The notes beneath the pieces are model-generated. The model had not been told where the DNA came from. It did no database searches and saw only the letters and a program-made list of their open reading frames with translations. Shown here piece by piece: positions 1 to 5,687 of a stretch of DNA of 5,687 nt (position 1 is the first letter of the stretch; each line of letters starts with the position of its first letter). Location of the stretch: the NCBI GenBank assembly GCA_027306955.1, contig DAHUXX010000171.1, positions 1-5,687 of the forward strand, given 5' to 3'. The stretch comes from Acetobacteraceae bacterium. GTDB lineage: Bacteria > Pseudomonadota > Alphaproteobacteria > Acetobacterales > Acetobacteraceae. Both the position numbers and the translations under genes were made by a program.

Positions 1-62
1 ATGGCGTGGCGCCGGACGTCGCCGACCGCGTGCTCGACCCGCTGGCGATGGCGCGGAGCTGA
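1..62 (+). CDS. C-terminal tail of an unidentified plus-strand gene (partial)
   Basis: Reading from base 3, 19 codons (GVAPDVADRVLDPLAMARS) end at a TGA at 60-62. All 19 third positions are G or C while only about half of the second positions are. That is the normal coding signature of a high-GC genome; reading from base 1 instead puts G/C at nearly every second position and gives an arginine/tryptophan-rich composition. The minus strand has no ATG or GTG in bases 1-72, so a further downstream operon gene starting here is unlikely. The gene would converge on the hydrolase, with 10 bases between the two stops. The tail is too short to name a family, and the call rests on codon pattern alone. 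Confidence 0.5.
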   Translation, partial: GVAPDVADRVLDPLAMARS

Positions 63-72
63 ACCCGCCCGC

Positions 73-1872
73 TCAGAGGATCGGCAGCAGAACCCGGCTC
101 GGCCGCGCGGCGTCGGTGAACAGCGTGACGCGGGCGACGCGTTTCAGGCGGCCCTCGCCCTCGGGCTCGCCGCTCTGCGGGTTGACGTCGAATTTCGGGA
201 AGTTGCTCGCCGCGATGTCGAGGCGGATGCGGTGGCCGGGCAGGAAGCGGTTGGCCGTCGGCATCAGCATCACGCGGATGCGGGTGACCGCACCCGGCGT
301 GCGCAGGCGGGGGTGCGCATGGTCCTCGGCGTAGCGCAGGCGCACGATGCCGTCCGACAGCAGCATCGCGAAGCCGCGCGGATCGTCCGGTGTCGCGGGG
401 TGCACGTCCACGAGCTTGGCGGTGATGTCGGCGTCCGGCGCGTCGATGGCGACGAAGAGTTCGACGGTGATCGGGCCGATGACGGTCACCTCCCGTTCCA
501 GGGGCGGCGTCTGGAACACCAGCACGTCCGGGCGCGCGGCGAGCGGCAGGTAGGGCGGGCGGCAGCCGAGGAAGTCCGGCCGCTCCACCTGGTCGAAGGC
601 GCCGGCGGTGGCCACGGGCTCGAGGCTGGAGAAGGCGCCGCCGATGGTGGGCACGGGATGCGCGGGATCGCTGAGCCAGGAGGTGGGCGCGTCGTCGGCA
701 CCCGGCGAGGCGGGCGCGAGCAGGCCGCCGCGGTGCAGGTGGAAGGGGCGGAAATCGACGCCGGGCGGCGGCCAGTCGGCGAAGGCGGACCAGGTTCCGC
801 CATGGTCGAGGTACCCGGCCTGCGTCCGCCGCCCGCTGCCCCCGCCCATGACGAAGACGCGCGCGGCGGGCTCCGGGTTCGGTGAGCCTTCGATCGCGTG
901 GCGGAAATGGCGCAGCCGGTAGGCCCGCCAGTCGCCGGCCCAGGAATCGACCGGCGCCTCGGGGCCGAAATCGACCTCGCCGAACACGCGCTCGCTGCGG
1001 TCGCCGTGCTTCCACGGGCCGAGGATGAGGCGCTGCGGGCCCCGCCCGGCGCGCCGCAGGCCGAGGTAGTTGGCGGGCGCGGTGAAGGTATAGGGGTCGT
1101 ACCAGCTCGACATGTGCACGCAGTCGGCCGGTGCGTAGCTCGCGTGCCAGCCCTCTGCCCAAATGCCGAGTTGTTGCCAGAACGCATCGAAGGCGCCGTG
1201 CGTCCACTGCTCGAACAGGTAGGCCTCGTAGTCGGGGTGGTGGCGCAGCGGCGAGTGGCCGGGGCGCCAGGGCAGGGCGGTGAACCAGCCGCGGATATCC
1301 TCGGTCTTGAGCGCCGCGCGCAGCACCGGGTCGGCCTTGGCCTCCGGGCTCTCGATCGCCTGGCGGTGCGCCCAGGTCGCCTGCTTCAGCTCGAACGCGC
1401 CCCACTGGCGGATGCCGCCCTGCCAGGCATTGGCGAAGCCGCCGGAATCCAGCACCTGTGCCGCCAGCCCCGGCGGCGCGAGGCAGCCCAGCGCGGCCTG
1501 GGTATGCGCGGCGTAGGACAGGCCCATGGTGCAGATGCGCCCGTCGCACCACGGCTCCGCGGCGAGCCAGGCGCAGGTGTCGAACCCGTCCTCGCCGTCG
1601 GAGAGGTATTTGACGAAGCGCCCCTCGCTGCCGTGCCGCCCGCGCGTGTCCTGGTAGGCGACGGCGAAGCCCGCCTCGTTGAAATAGCGCGCCAGCCCCT
1701 CGCGCGTGATGGGCGTGCGGTCGGCCTCGGTGATCTCGCTGCGGCTGGTCTCGCCCCGCCCGTAGGGGGTTCGCTCGAGGATCACCGGGAACGGCCCGGC
1801 GCCTTCCGGCAGATGGATGTCGGTCGCGAGGCGTACCCTGTCGCGCATCGCCACCATCCGCGTTTCGGTCAT
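73..1872 (-). CDS. CocE/NonD family alpha/beta hydrolase (X-Pro dipeptidyl-peptidase S15-like)
   Basis: This is a serine hydrolase of the group holding cocaine esterase (CocE), X-Pro dipeptidyl-peptidases, alpha-amino-acid ester hydrolases and glutaryl-7-ACA acylases, which cleave esters or amides. The 599 residues match the usual family length. Numbered from the ATG at 1872, RTPYG (Tyr37) aligns with the CocE oxyanion-hole tyrosine and DTRGRHGSEG (75-84) is a family motif. The nucleophile motif GLSYA holds Ser119, WYD holds Asp259 and GPWKH holds His289, close to CocE Ser117/Asp259/His287. A mostly helical cap lies around 140-245. The C-terminal beta-sandwich (PF08530 type) runs from about 300 and includes TPPLEREVTVIGP near 455-467. 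No signal peptide is seen, so it is probably cytoplasmic. The second glycine of GxSYxG is alanine. A GTG at 1875 (600 aa) is also open, but GAGGA lies only 3 nt before it and 6 nt before the ATG, so I prefer the ATG. It is the last gene of the transporter operon. Substrate is not predictable from sequence. Confidence 0.93.
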   Translation of the reverse strand: MTETRMVAMRDRVRLATDIHLPEGAGPFPVILERTPYGRGETSRSEITEADRTPITREGLARYFNEAGFAVAYQDTRGRHGSEGRFVKYLSDGEDGFDTCAWLAAEPWCDGRICTMGLSYAAHTQAALGCLAPPGLAAQVLDSGGFANAWQGGIRQWGAFELKQATWAHRQAIESPEAKADPVLRAALKTEDIRGWFTALPWRPGHSPLRHHPDYEAYLFEQWTHGAFDAFWQQLGIWAEGWHASYAPADCVHMSSWYDPYTFTAPANYLGLRRAGRGPQRLILGPWKHGDRSERVFGEVDFGPEAPVDSWAGDWRAYRLRHFRHAIEGSPNPEPAARVFVMGGGSGRRTQAGYLDHGGTWSAFADWPPPGVDFRPFHLHRGGLLAPASPGADDAPTSWLSDPAHPVPTIGGAFSSLEPVATAGAFDQVERPDFLGCRPPYLPLAARPDVLVFQTPPLEREVTVIGPITVELFVAIDAPDADITAKLVDVHPATPDDPRGFAMLLSDGIVRLRYAEDHAHPRLRTPGAVTRIRVMLMPTANRFLPGHRIRLDIAASNFPKFDVNPQSGEPEGEGRLKRVARVTLFTDAARPSRVLLPIL

Positions 1873-2627
1873 CACGGTTCCTCGAGCTCGGTGGAAAGGG
1901 CGCGCAGTTCCGCGGTGTGCGGGTGCGTCGTGCGCCCGGCGCGCAACGCCTCGGCGGAGATCGTCTCCACCACCTTGCCCCCCTGCATCACCGCGATCAT
2001 CGGGCAGACATGCGCCACCACCGCGAGGTTGTGGCTCACCATGATGTAGGTGAGGTCGCGCTCGCGCTGCAGGTCCGCGAGCAGGTTCAGCACCTCCGCC
2101 TGCACCGAGACGTCGAGCGCGCTGGTCGGCTCGTCGAGCAGCAGCACCTCGGGCGAGGTGATCAGCGCGCGGGCGATGGCGACGCGCTGTCGCTGCCCGC
2201 CGGAAAGCTGGTGCGGGTAGCGGAAGCGCACCGCCTGCGGCAGCGCCACTTCGTCGAGCGCGCGAGGGATCGCGGTGTCGGCGCCGCCGATCCCCTGTGC
2301 CACCAGCGGCTCGGCGAGCGCGCGGTCCACGGTCTGGCGCGGATGCAGCGAGCCGTAGGGGTCCTGGAAGACCATCTGCACGCGGCGGAAGAAGGCGCGG
2401 TTGCGCCGGCGCGGCAGCACCTGGCCGTCCAGCAGCATGCGCCCGGACCAGTCCTCGTTGAGCCCGGCCAGCGCGCGCAGCACCGTGGATTTGCCGGAAC
2501 CGGATTCGCCCACGATGCCCCAGGCGGCGCCGCGCGCGACGGCGAAGGAAACGCCGCGCACGGCCTCCACCCGGCCGAACCGGATGGCGAGATCCTCGAC
2601 GACGATCAGCTGGAACCGTCCATCCAC
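1872..2627 (-). CDS. Peptide-type ABC transporter ATPase, DppF/OppF-like, short form
   Basis: This is the second ATP-binding subunit of a peptide/nickel-type importer. It would pair with the other ATPase on the cytoplasmic face of the permeases. The 251 residues show Walker A GESGSGKST (40-48), the Q-loop glutamine Q88 in MVFQDP, the signature LSGGQ (141-145) followed by RQRVAIARAL, Walker B VLLLDE (161-166), D-loop SALD (169-172) and H-loop His199. All catalytic elements are intact. After a degenerate HPHT (235-238) only about 13 residues remain. DppF/OppF proteins usually run to 300 or more residues with an oligopeptide-transporter C-terminal region (PF08352), so this is the short form, as in NikE. 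The start is a GTG; no ATG precedes the conserved domain in this frame. It overlaps the upstream ATPase gene by 22 bases and has no visible Shine-Dalgarno, so translation probably depends on coupling. Substrate is set by the binding protein and permeases, not by this subunit. Confidence 0.93.
   Translation of the reverse strand: MDGRFQLIVVEDLAIRFGRVEAVRGVSFAVARGAAWGIVGESGSGKSTVLRALAGLNEDWSGRMLLDGQVLPRRRNRAFFRRVQMVFQDPYGSLHPRQTVDRALAEPLVAQGIGGADTAIPRALDEVALPQAVRFRYPHQLSGGQRQRVAIARALITSPEVLLLDEPTSALDVSVQAEVLNLLADLQRERDLTYIMVSHNLAVVAHVCPMIAVMQGGKVVETISAEALRAGRTTHPHTAELRALSTELEEP
1879..1883 (-). promoter_or_regulatory. Ribosome binding site of the hydrolase
   Basis: On the minus strand GAGGA is followed by ACC, then GTG (1875-1873), then ATG (1872-1870). 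The 6-nt spacing favours the ATG as the start. The site lies inside the last codons of the upstream ATPase gene, whose TGA (1874-1872) shares one base with the ATG (TGATG), so coupled re-initiation is likely. It is the clearest Shine-Dalgarno sequence in the operon: the hydrolase can probably also recruit ribosomes on its own. Confidence 0.6.
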
Positions 2628-3442
2628 GCGGGATCGCGGGTCATGGTGGCGAGGCGCTGTTGCGGATGCGAAAGGGTCGGCAGGCAGGCCAGCAGGCCGC
2701 GCGTGTAGGGGTGCTCGGCGCGGGCGAGGCTCGCGGCCCTCAGCTCCTCGACGACGCGCCCGGCATACATCACCACCACCCGGTCGCAGAAATGCGAGAC
2801 CAGCGGCAGGTCGTGGCTGATCAGGATCAGCGACATGCCGCGGCGGGAAACGAGATCCTCCATCAGGCGCAGGATCTCCGCCTGCACCGTGGCGTCCAGC
2901 GCCGAGGTGGGCTCGTCGGCGATCAGCAGCTCGGGGTCCGGCGCCATCATCATCGCGATCATCACGCGCTGGCCCATGCCGCCGGAAAGTTCGTGCGGAT
3001 AGGCGCCGGCGACGCGGGCGGGGTCGCGGATCTGCACCTGGGCGAGCAGGTCGAGCGTCGCTTCCCGCGCCTCGCGCCTGGAGGTTTTGCGATGCAGGCG
3101 CCAGGCTTCCGCGATCTGCTCGCCCGCGGTCATCACCGGGTTCAGCGAGAATTTCGGGTCCTGCAGGATGAGCCCGGCGCGCTTGCCGCGGATCGAGCGC
3201 ATCTGCCGTTCCGTCGCGGTGAGCACGTCGATGCCGTCGAAGGCGAGGCGGTCGGCGGTGACGCGCGCCTCCGGCGGCAGCAGCTTGAGCAGGGAGCGCG
3301 CGGTGAGCGACTTGCCGGAGCCGGACTCGCCCACGATGCCGAGCTTCTCGCTGCCCACTGTCAGCGACACGCCGCGCACCGCGAGCGACGGGCCGCGCGG
3401 CGTGGGGAAGGCGATGCTGAGATTGGCGATCTCGACCTTCAT
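2606..3442 (-). CDS. Peptide-type ABC transporter ATPase, DppD/OppD-like, short form
   Basis: This is the first ATP-binding subunit of the importer. The 278 residues carry Walker A GESGSGKS (38-45), Q-loop Q94 in LILQDP, the signature LSGGMGQRVMIAMMM (152-166, the SGGM variant typical of DppD rather than the SGGQ of DppF), Walker B ELLIADE (171-177), D-loop SALD (180-183) and H-loop His210. An HPYTRGLLACLPTL element (244-257) is the start of the oligopeptide-transporter C-terminal region, but only about 20 residues follow. E. coli DppD and OppD are some 50 or more residues longer, whereas NikD is of this short size. The ATG at 3442 is chosen because it overlaps the stop of the upstream permease (ATGA, 3439-3442) and MKVEIANLSIAF is a normal family N-terminus. 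The frame stays open upstream to about 4255, but that part is an arginine-rich shadow of the permease gene. No clear ribosome binding site is seen, so coupling is expected. Confidence 0.94.
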   Translation of the reverse strand: MKVEIANLSIAFPTPRGPSLAVRGVSLTVGSEKLGIVGESGSGKSLTARSLLKLLPPEARVTADRLAFDGIDVLTATERQMRSIRGKRAGLILQDPKFSLNPVMTAGEQIAEAWRLHRKTSRREAREATLDLLAQVQIRDPARVAGAYPHELSGGMGQRVMIAMMMAPDPELLIADEPTSALDATVQAEILRLMEDLVSRRGMSLILISHDLPLVSHFCDRVVVMYAGRVVEELRAASLARAEHPYTRGLLACLPTLSHPQQRLATMTRDPAWMDGSS

Positions 3443-4362
3443 GAGCGTTGTTTCGGGTCGAGAACGTCGCGCAGCCCGTCGCCCAGCAGGTTGAAGGCGA
3501 GCGAGGCCACGAAGATCGCGATCGCCGGCATCATCGGCACCCACCAGGCGTTGACGAGGAAGCGCCGGGCGGAGGCGACCATGGCGCCCCATTCCGGCGA
3601 GGGCGGCTGCGCGCCCATGCCGAGGAAGCCCAGCGCCGCCGCGGTGAGGATGATCGAGCTCATGTCGAGGCTGACGCGCACGATCAGGCTGCCGAGGCTG
3701 AGCGGCAGGATGTGCACGAGGATGATGCGCGTGCGCGAGGCGCCCGCGAGGCGGGTCGCGGCGATGAAGTCGGAGTTGCGGATCGCCAGCGTCTCGGCCC
3801 GCGCGATGCGCGCATAGGGCGGCCAGGCGGTCAGCGCGATCGCGATGATGGCGCTGGTGATGCCCGGCGTGATCGCGGCGACGAAGGCCAGCGCCAGGAT
3901 CAGGCGCGGGAAGGCGAGGAAGACATCGGTCACGCGCATCAGCACGCGGTCCGGGAGGCCGCCGATGTAGCCGGCCGCGCAGCCGACGATCAGGCCGACG
4001 GGGGCCACGAGCACGACGACGGAGACCACCATGCCGAGCGTGATCCGCCCGCCCCAGAGCAGGCGCGAGAGAATGTCTCGGCCGAGTTCGTCGGTGCCGA
4101 GCCAGTGCGCGGCGCTCGGCGGTGCCAGGTGGTTGGAGAGGTGTTGCGCGTCGGGGCTGTAGGGTGCGAGCAGCGGTGCCGCCAGCGCGGCCAGGATCAG
4201 CAGGACGATGGTGATCAGCCCGGCCATGGCGAGCGGGTTGGCGCGCAGGTCGCACCAGAGCCGGTAGAGCCGGCCCCAGCCCGCCTGGCGGCGCGAGGTC
4301 GGTGTGTCGGACAGCAGCCAGGCACGCAGAGAGGTGCCGCTCGTCATGGGCGCCGCGCTCAT
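3439..4362 (-). CDS. Peptide-type ABC transporter inner-membrane permease, DppC-like
   Basis: This is one of the two channel-forming subunits. In the 307 residues, a soluble N-terminal tail of about 40 residues (with WLLSDTPTSRRQAGWG, 15-30) leads into a first membrane segment at about 44-66, the OppC N-terminal domain. The family hallmark HWLGTDELGRDILSRLLWGG (86-105) follows. Further hydrophobic segments lie near 108-130, 147-164, 167-182, 230-250 and 275-296. The cytoplasmic EAA-type loop, which docks on an ATPase, is around 190-220 (FIAATRLAGASRTR), with isoleucine where many homologues have the glutamate of EAA. The C-terminus has GDGLRDVLDPK, the usual end of this family. The ATG at 4362 overlaps the stop of the DppB-like gene by 4 bp (ATGA). 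Only a weak GGA lies upstream, too far for a good ribosome binding site. A second in-frame ATG at 4347 has no better site. Ligand could be a dipeptide, oligopeptide, glutathione or a related compound. Confidence 0.94.
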   Translation of the reverse strand: MSAAPMTSGTSLRAWLLSDTPTSRRQAGWGRLYRLWCDLRANPLAMAGLITIVLLILAALAAPLLAPYSPDAQHLSNHLAPPSAAHWLGTDELGRDILSRLLWGGRITLGMVVSVVVLVAPVGLIVGCAAGYIGGLPDRVLMRVTDVFLAFPRLILALAFVAAITPGITSAIIAIALTAWPPYARIARAETLAIRNSDFIAATRLAGASRTRIILVHILPLSLGSLIVRVSLDMSSIILTAAALGFLGMGAQPPSPEWGAMVASARRFLVNAWWVPMMPAIAIFVASLAFNLLGDGLRDVLDPKQRS

Positions 4363-5372
4363 CGGACGCGCGGATCCATCAGCCGGTAGAGAACGTCGGC
4401 GAGCAGGTTGAGGAACACGTAGATGATGCCGATCACCAGCGTCGAGCCGAGGACGGCATTCATGTCGGCGTTGAGCAGCGAGTTGGTGAGGTACTGGCCG
4501 AGGCCGGGCCAGGAGAACACGGTTTCCGTCACCACCGCGCCCTCGAGCAGGCCGGCATAGGTGAGGGCGAGCACGGTGATGAGCTGGACCCAGATATTGC
4601 CGAAGGCATGGCGCCAGACGATGCGCGCGGCCGAAAGCCCCTTGGCGCGCGCGGTGGTGATGTATTCGCCGCGCAGCGCGTCCAGCATGAAGCCGCGTGT
4701 CATGCGCGTGATGTAGGCCATCGAGAAATAGGCGAGCACCAGCGCCGGCTGAACGAGATGCAGGAGCGCGTTGTAGAACGTGTTCCAGTGGCCGGTGATC
4801 GCCGCGTCGATCACCAGCATGCCGGTGATGCGTGGCACGATGCCGTCATAGACCACGCTCACCTGCCCGGTGCGCGGCAGCCAGCCGAGGGCGGCGTAGA
4901 ACACGACCAGCGACAGCATGGCGAGCATGAAGACCGGGATCGACGAGCCGGCGAGGCTGAACACGCGCACGACGTGGTCGGTGCGCGTACCCTGGCGCAC
5001 GGCGGCGAGCACGCCGAGCGGCACGCCGATCAGGGTTGCCACGATCATCGCCGCGGTCGCGAGCTCGAAGGTCGCGGGGAAGTAGCGCCCGATGTCGTGG
5101 AGCACGGGATGCGTCGTCATCACCGACCGGCCGAGGTCGAGATGGATGAGGTTGCGGAAGAAAATCCAGAATTGATACCAGAGCGGGCGGTTGAGGCCGA
5201 GCTCGATACGCACGCGCGCGACCACGTCCGGCGGCGCGTGGTCCCCCAGAATCGCCACGATCGGGTCGATCGGCATCACCCTCCCGATGAAGAAGGGGAC
5301 GACGGTCAACCCGAACAGGGTGATCAGGACGCTGGCGGTGGTTCCCGCCAGCGTCCGCAGCCGTCCGCTCAC
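4359..5372 (-). CDS. Peptide-type ABC transporter inner-membrane permease, DppB-like
   Basis: This is the partner channel subunit. The 337 residues match the family length. An N-terminal membrane segment (about 12-32) is followed by a periplasmic region with the family element GLNRPLWYQFW (59-69) and DLGRSV (79-84). Further hydrophobic segments lie near 102-125, 138-162, 205-222, 262-282 and 305-328. The EAA-type docking loop is EYITTARAKGLSAARIVWRH (236-255), followed by ETVFSWPGLGQYL (283-295) and the typical C-terminus LMDPRVR. The start is a GTG at 5372; the next ATG in frame is codon 33, which would remove the first membrane helix. The GTG overlaps the binding-protein stop by 4 bp (GTGA, 5369-5372). 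A weak AAGG sits one base upstream, too close to be ideal, so translation is probably coupled to the binding-protein gene. Nickel transport (NikB-like) cannot be fully excluded, but the neighbouring binding-protein tail looks peptide-type. Confidence 0.94.
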   Translation of the reverse strand: MSGRLRTLAGTTASVLITLFGLTVVPFFIGRVMPIDPIVAILGDHAPPDVVARVRIELGLNRPLWYQFWIFFRNLIHLDLGRSVMTTHPVLHDIGRYFPATFELATAAMIVATLIGVPLGVLAAVRQGTRTDHVVRVFSLAGSSIPVFMLAMLSLVVFYAALGWLPRTGQVSVVYDGIVPRITGMLVIDAAITGHWNTFYNALLHLVQPALVLAYFSMAYITRMTRGFMLDALRGEYITTARAKGLSAARIVWRHAFGNIWVQLITVLALTYAGLLEGAVVTETVFSWPGLGQYLTNSLLNADMNAVLGSTLVIGIIYVFLNLLADVLYRLMDPRVR

Positions 5373-5687
5373 GCCTTACGGATATCCGCGTACTTGGTGT
5401 AGTCGGGCATCGGGCCGACCTTGAGGCCGGAGATGCCCTTGCCGAGGACCGCGACCTCGTTCTTCTGCATCATCATCGCGAACGGCGCGATCTCGCGGAA
5501 CTTGCGCTGCATGTCCTGATACATCGCGATGCGCTTCGCCCCGTCGAGCTCCTTGACCGCGTCCTCGACCATCTTGGTCAGCGCCGGGTTGAAGAAGTGG
5601 CAGCGCCAGGCGAGGATCTTGAGCTTGGAGTTGTTGGAGTCGTTGGGGTCGGCGCAATAGGCCTGGGCGTTCGAGTTGGGATCGAAA
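5369..5687 (-). CDS. Extracellular solute-binding protein, family 5 (peptide type), C-terminal fragment
   Basis: The frame is open to the right edge and gives the last 105 residues of a periplasmic ligand-binding protein; the rest, including any signal peptide, is outside the window. It shows the family pattern of the C-terminal lobe: FDPNSNAQAYCADPN near the edge, then KLKILAWRC, NPALTKMVEDAVKELDGAKR and MYQDMQRKFREIAPFAMMMQ (the helix and strand in which family 5 proteins return to the first lobe), and an end in KVGPMPDYTKYADIRKA. Its position directly before the two permeases, with a 4-bp overlap, fits the binding component of this importer. The two visible cysteines (codons at 5654-5656 and 5600-5602) could form a disulfide in the periplasm. 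Being translated first and needed in excess, it is normally the most expressed gene of such operons; the promoter would lie upstream, off the window. The ligand cannot be told from this fragment. Confidence 0.9.
   Translation of the reverse strand, partial: FDPNSNAQAYCADPNDSNNSKLKILAWRCHFFNPALTKMVEDAVKELDGAKRIAMYQDMQRKFREIAPFAMMMQKNEVAVLGKGISGLKVGPMPDYTKYADIRKA

Noticed and set aside
58..77. Small inverted repeat (CTGA...TCAG) between the converging stops as a terminator
   Set aside because: It has only 4 paired bases, which are just the two facing stop codons, and there is no T tract, so it is not a credible terminator.
1..885. Plus-strand frame of 294 codons beginning with an ATG at base 1
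   Set aside because: It runs antisense through the conserved C-terminal domain of the hydrolase, and its composition is shadow-like. The better plus-strand reading at the left edge is the frame from base 3, which stops at 62.
486..1187. Minus-strand 233-codon frame inside the hydrolase
   Set aside because: It is a +1/-1 shadow of the hydrolase rich in Pro, Ser, Arg and Ala, with no family features; the hydrolase frame is continuous through it.
2606..4255. A 549-codon frame suggesting a permease-ATPase fusion
   Set aside because: The first 271 codons are an arginine/alanine/proline-rich out-of-frame reading of the DppC-like gene with no membrane segments. The ATPase proper starts at the ATG at 3442, which overlaps the permease stop.
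3439..5372. Nickel importer (NikBC) as the identity of the permeases
   Set aside because: The short ATPases fit, but the binding-protein tail reads as a general peptide-type family 5 protein, and nothing nickel-related is nearby. It is kept only as a weak alternative, and no gene symbols are assigned.
898..5402. Long plus-strand open frames (about 300-385 codons) antisense to the transporter and hydrolase genes
   Set aside because: Their translations are low-complexity (rich in Arg, Ala, Gly, His, Asp, Glu), they match no family, and they mirror minus-strand genes with intact motifs. Open antisense frames of this sort are expected at very high GC.

Overview
The window is a very GC-rich stretch (about two-thirds or more G+C by eye, third codon positions almost all G/C). 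It is coding from end to end and nearly all on the minus strand. Base composition and protein style suggest a high-GC proteobacterium, most likely an alphaproteobacterium of the Roseomonas/Acetobacteraceae or Rhodospirillales kind. That placement is an inference; nothing here fixes the taxon.

Layout, read in the direction of transcription (right to left): (1) the C-terminal 105 codons of a family 5 (peptide-type) extracellular solute-binding protein, cut by the right edge; (2) a DppB-type inner-membrane permease; (3) a DppC-type inner-membrane permease; (4) a DppD-type ATPase; (5) a DppF-type ATPase; (6) a CocE/NonD-type serine hydrolase of the X-Pro dipeptidyl-peptidase (S15-like) group. At the left edge, bases 1-62 look like the last 19 codons of a plus-strand gene that converges on the hydrolase with only 10 bases between the two stop codons.

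All five minus-strand junctions overlap: 4 bp (GTGA), 4 bp (ATGA), 4 bp (ATGA), 22 bp, and 1 bp (TGATG). The six genes therefore look like one translationally coupled operon. Its promoter and the start of the binding-protein gene lie beyond the right edge. No stretch over 300 bases lacks a gene, and I see no RNA gene, insertion sequence, CRISPR array or convincing terminator.

Proposed working: the binding protein captures a ligand in the periplasm, the two permeases move it through the inner membrane using the two ATPases, and the hydrolase, which has no signal peptide, cleaves an amide or ester bond in the imported molecule in the cytoplasm. The ABC parts belong to a well-known family. The less ordinary feature is the hydrolase locked by overlap to the end of the transporter operon, which makes it a candidate dedicated uptake-and-hydrolysis module of unknown substrate.
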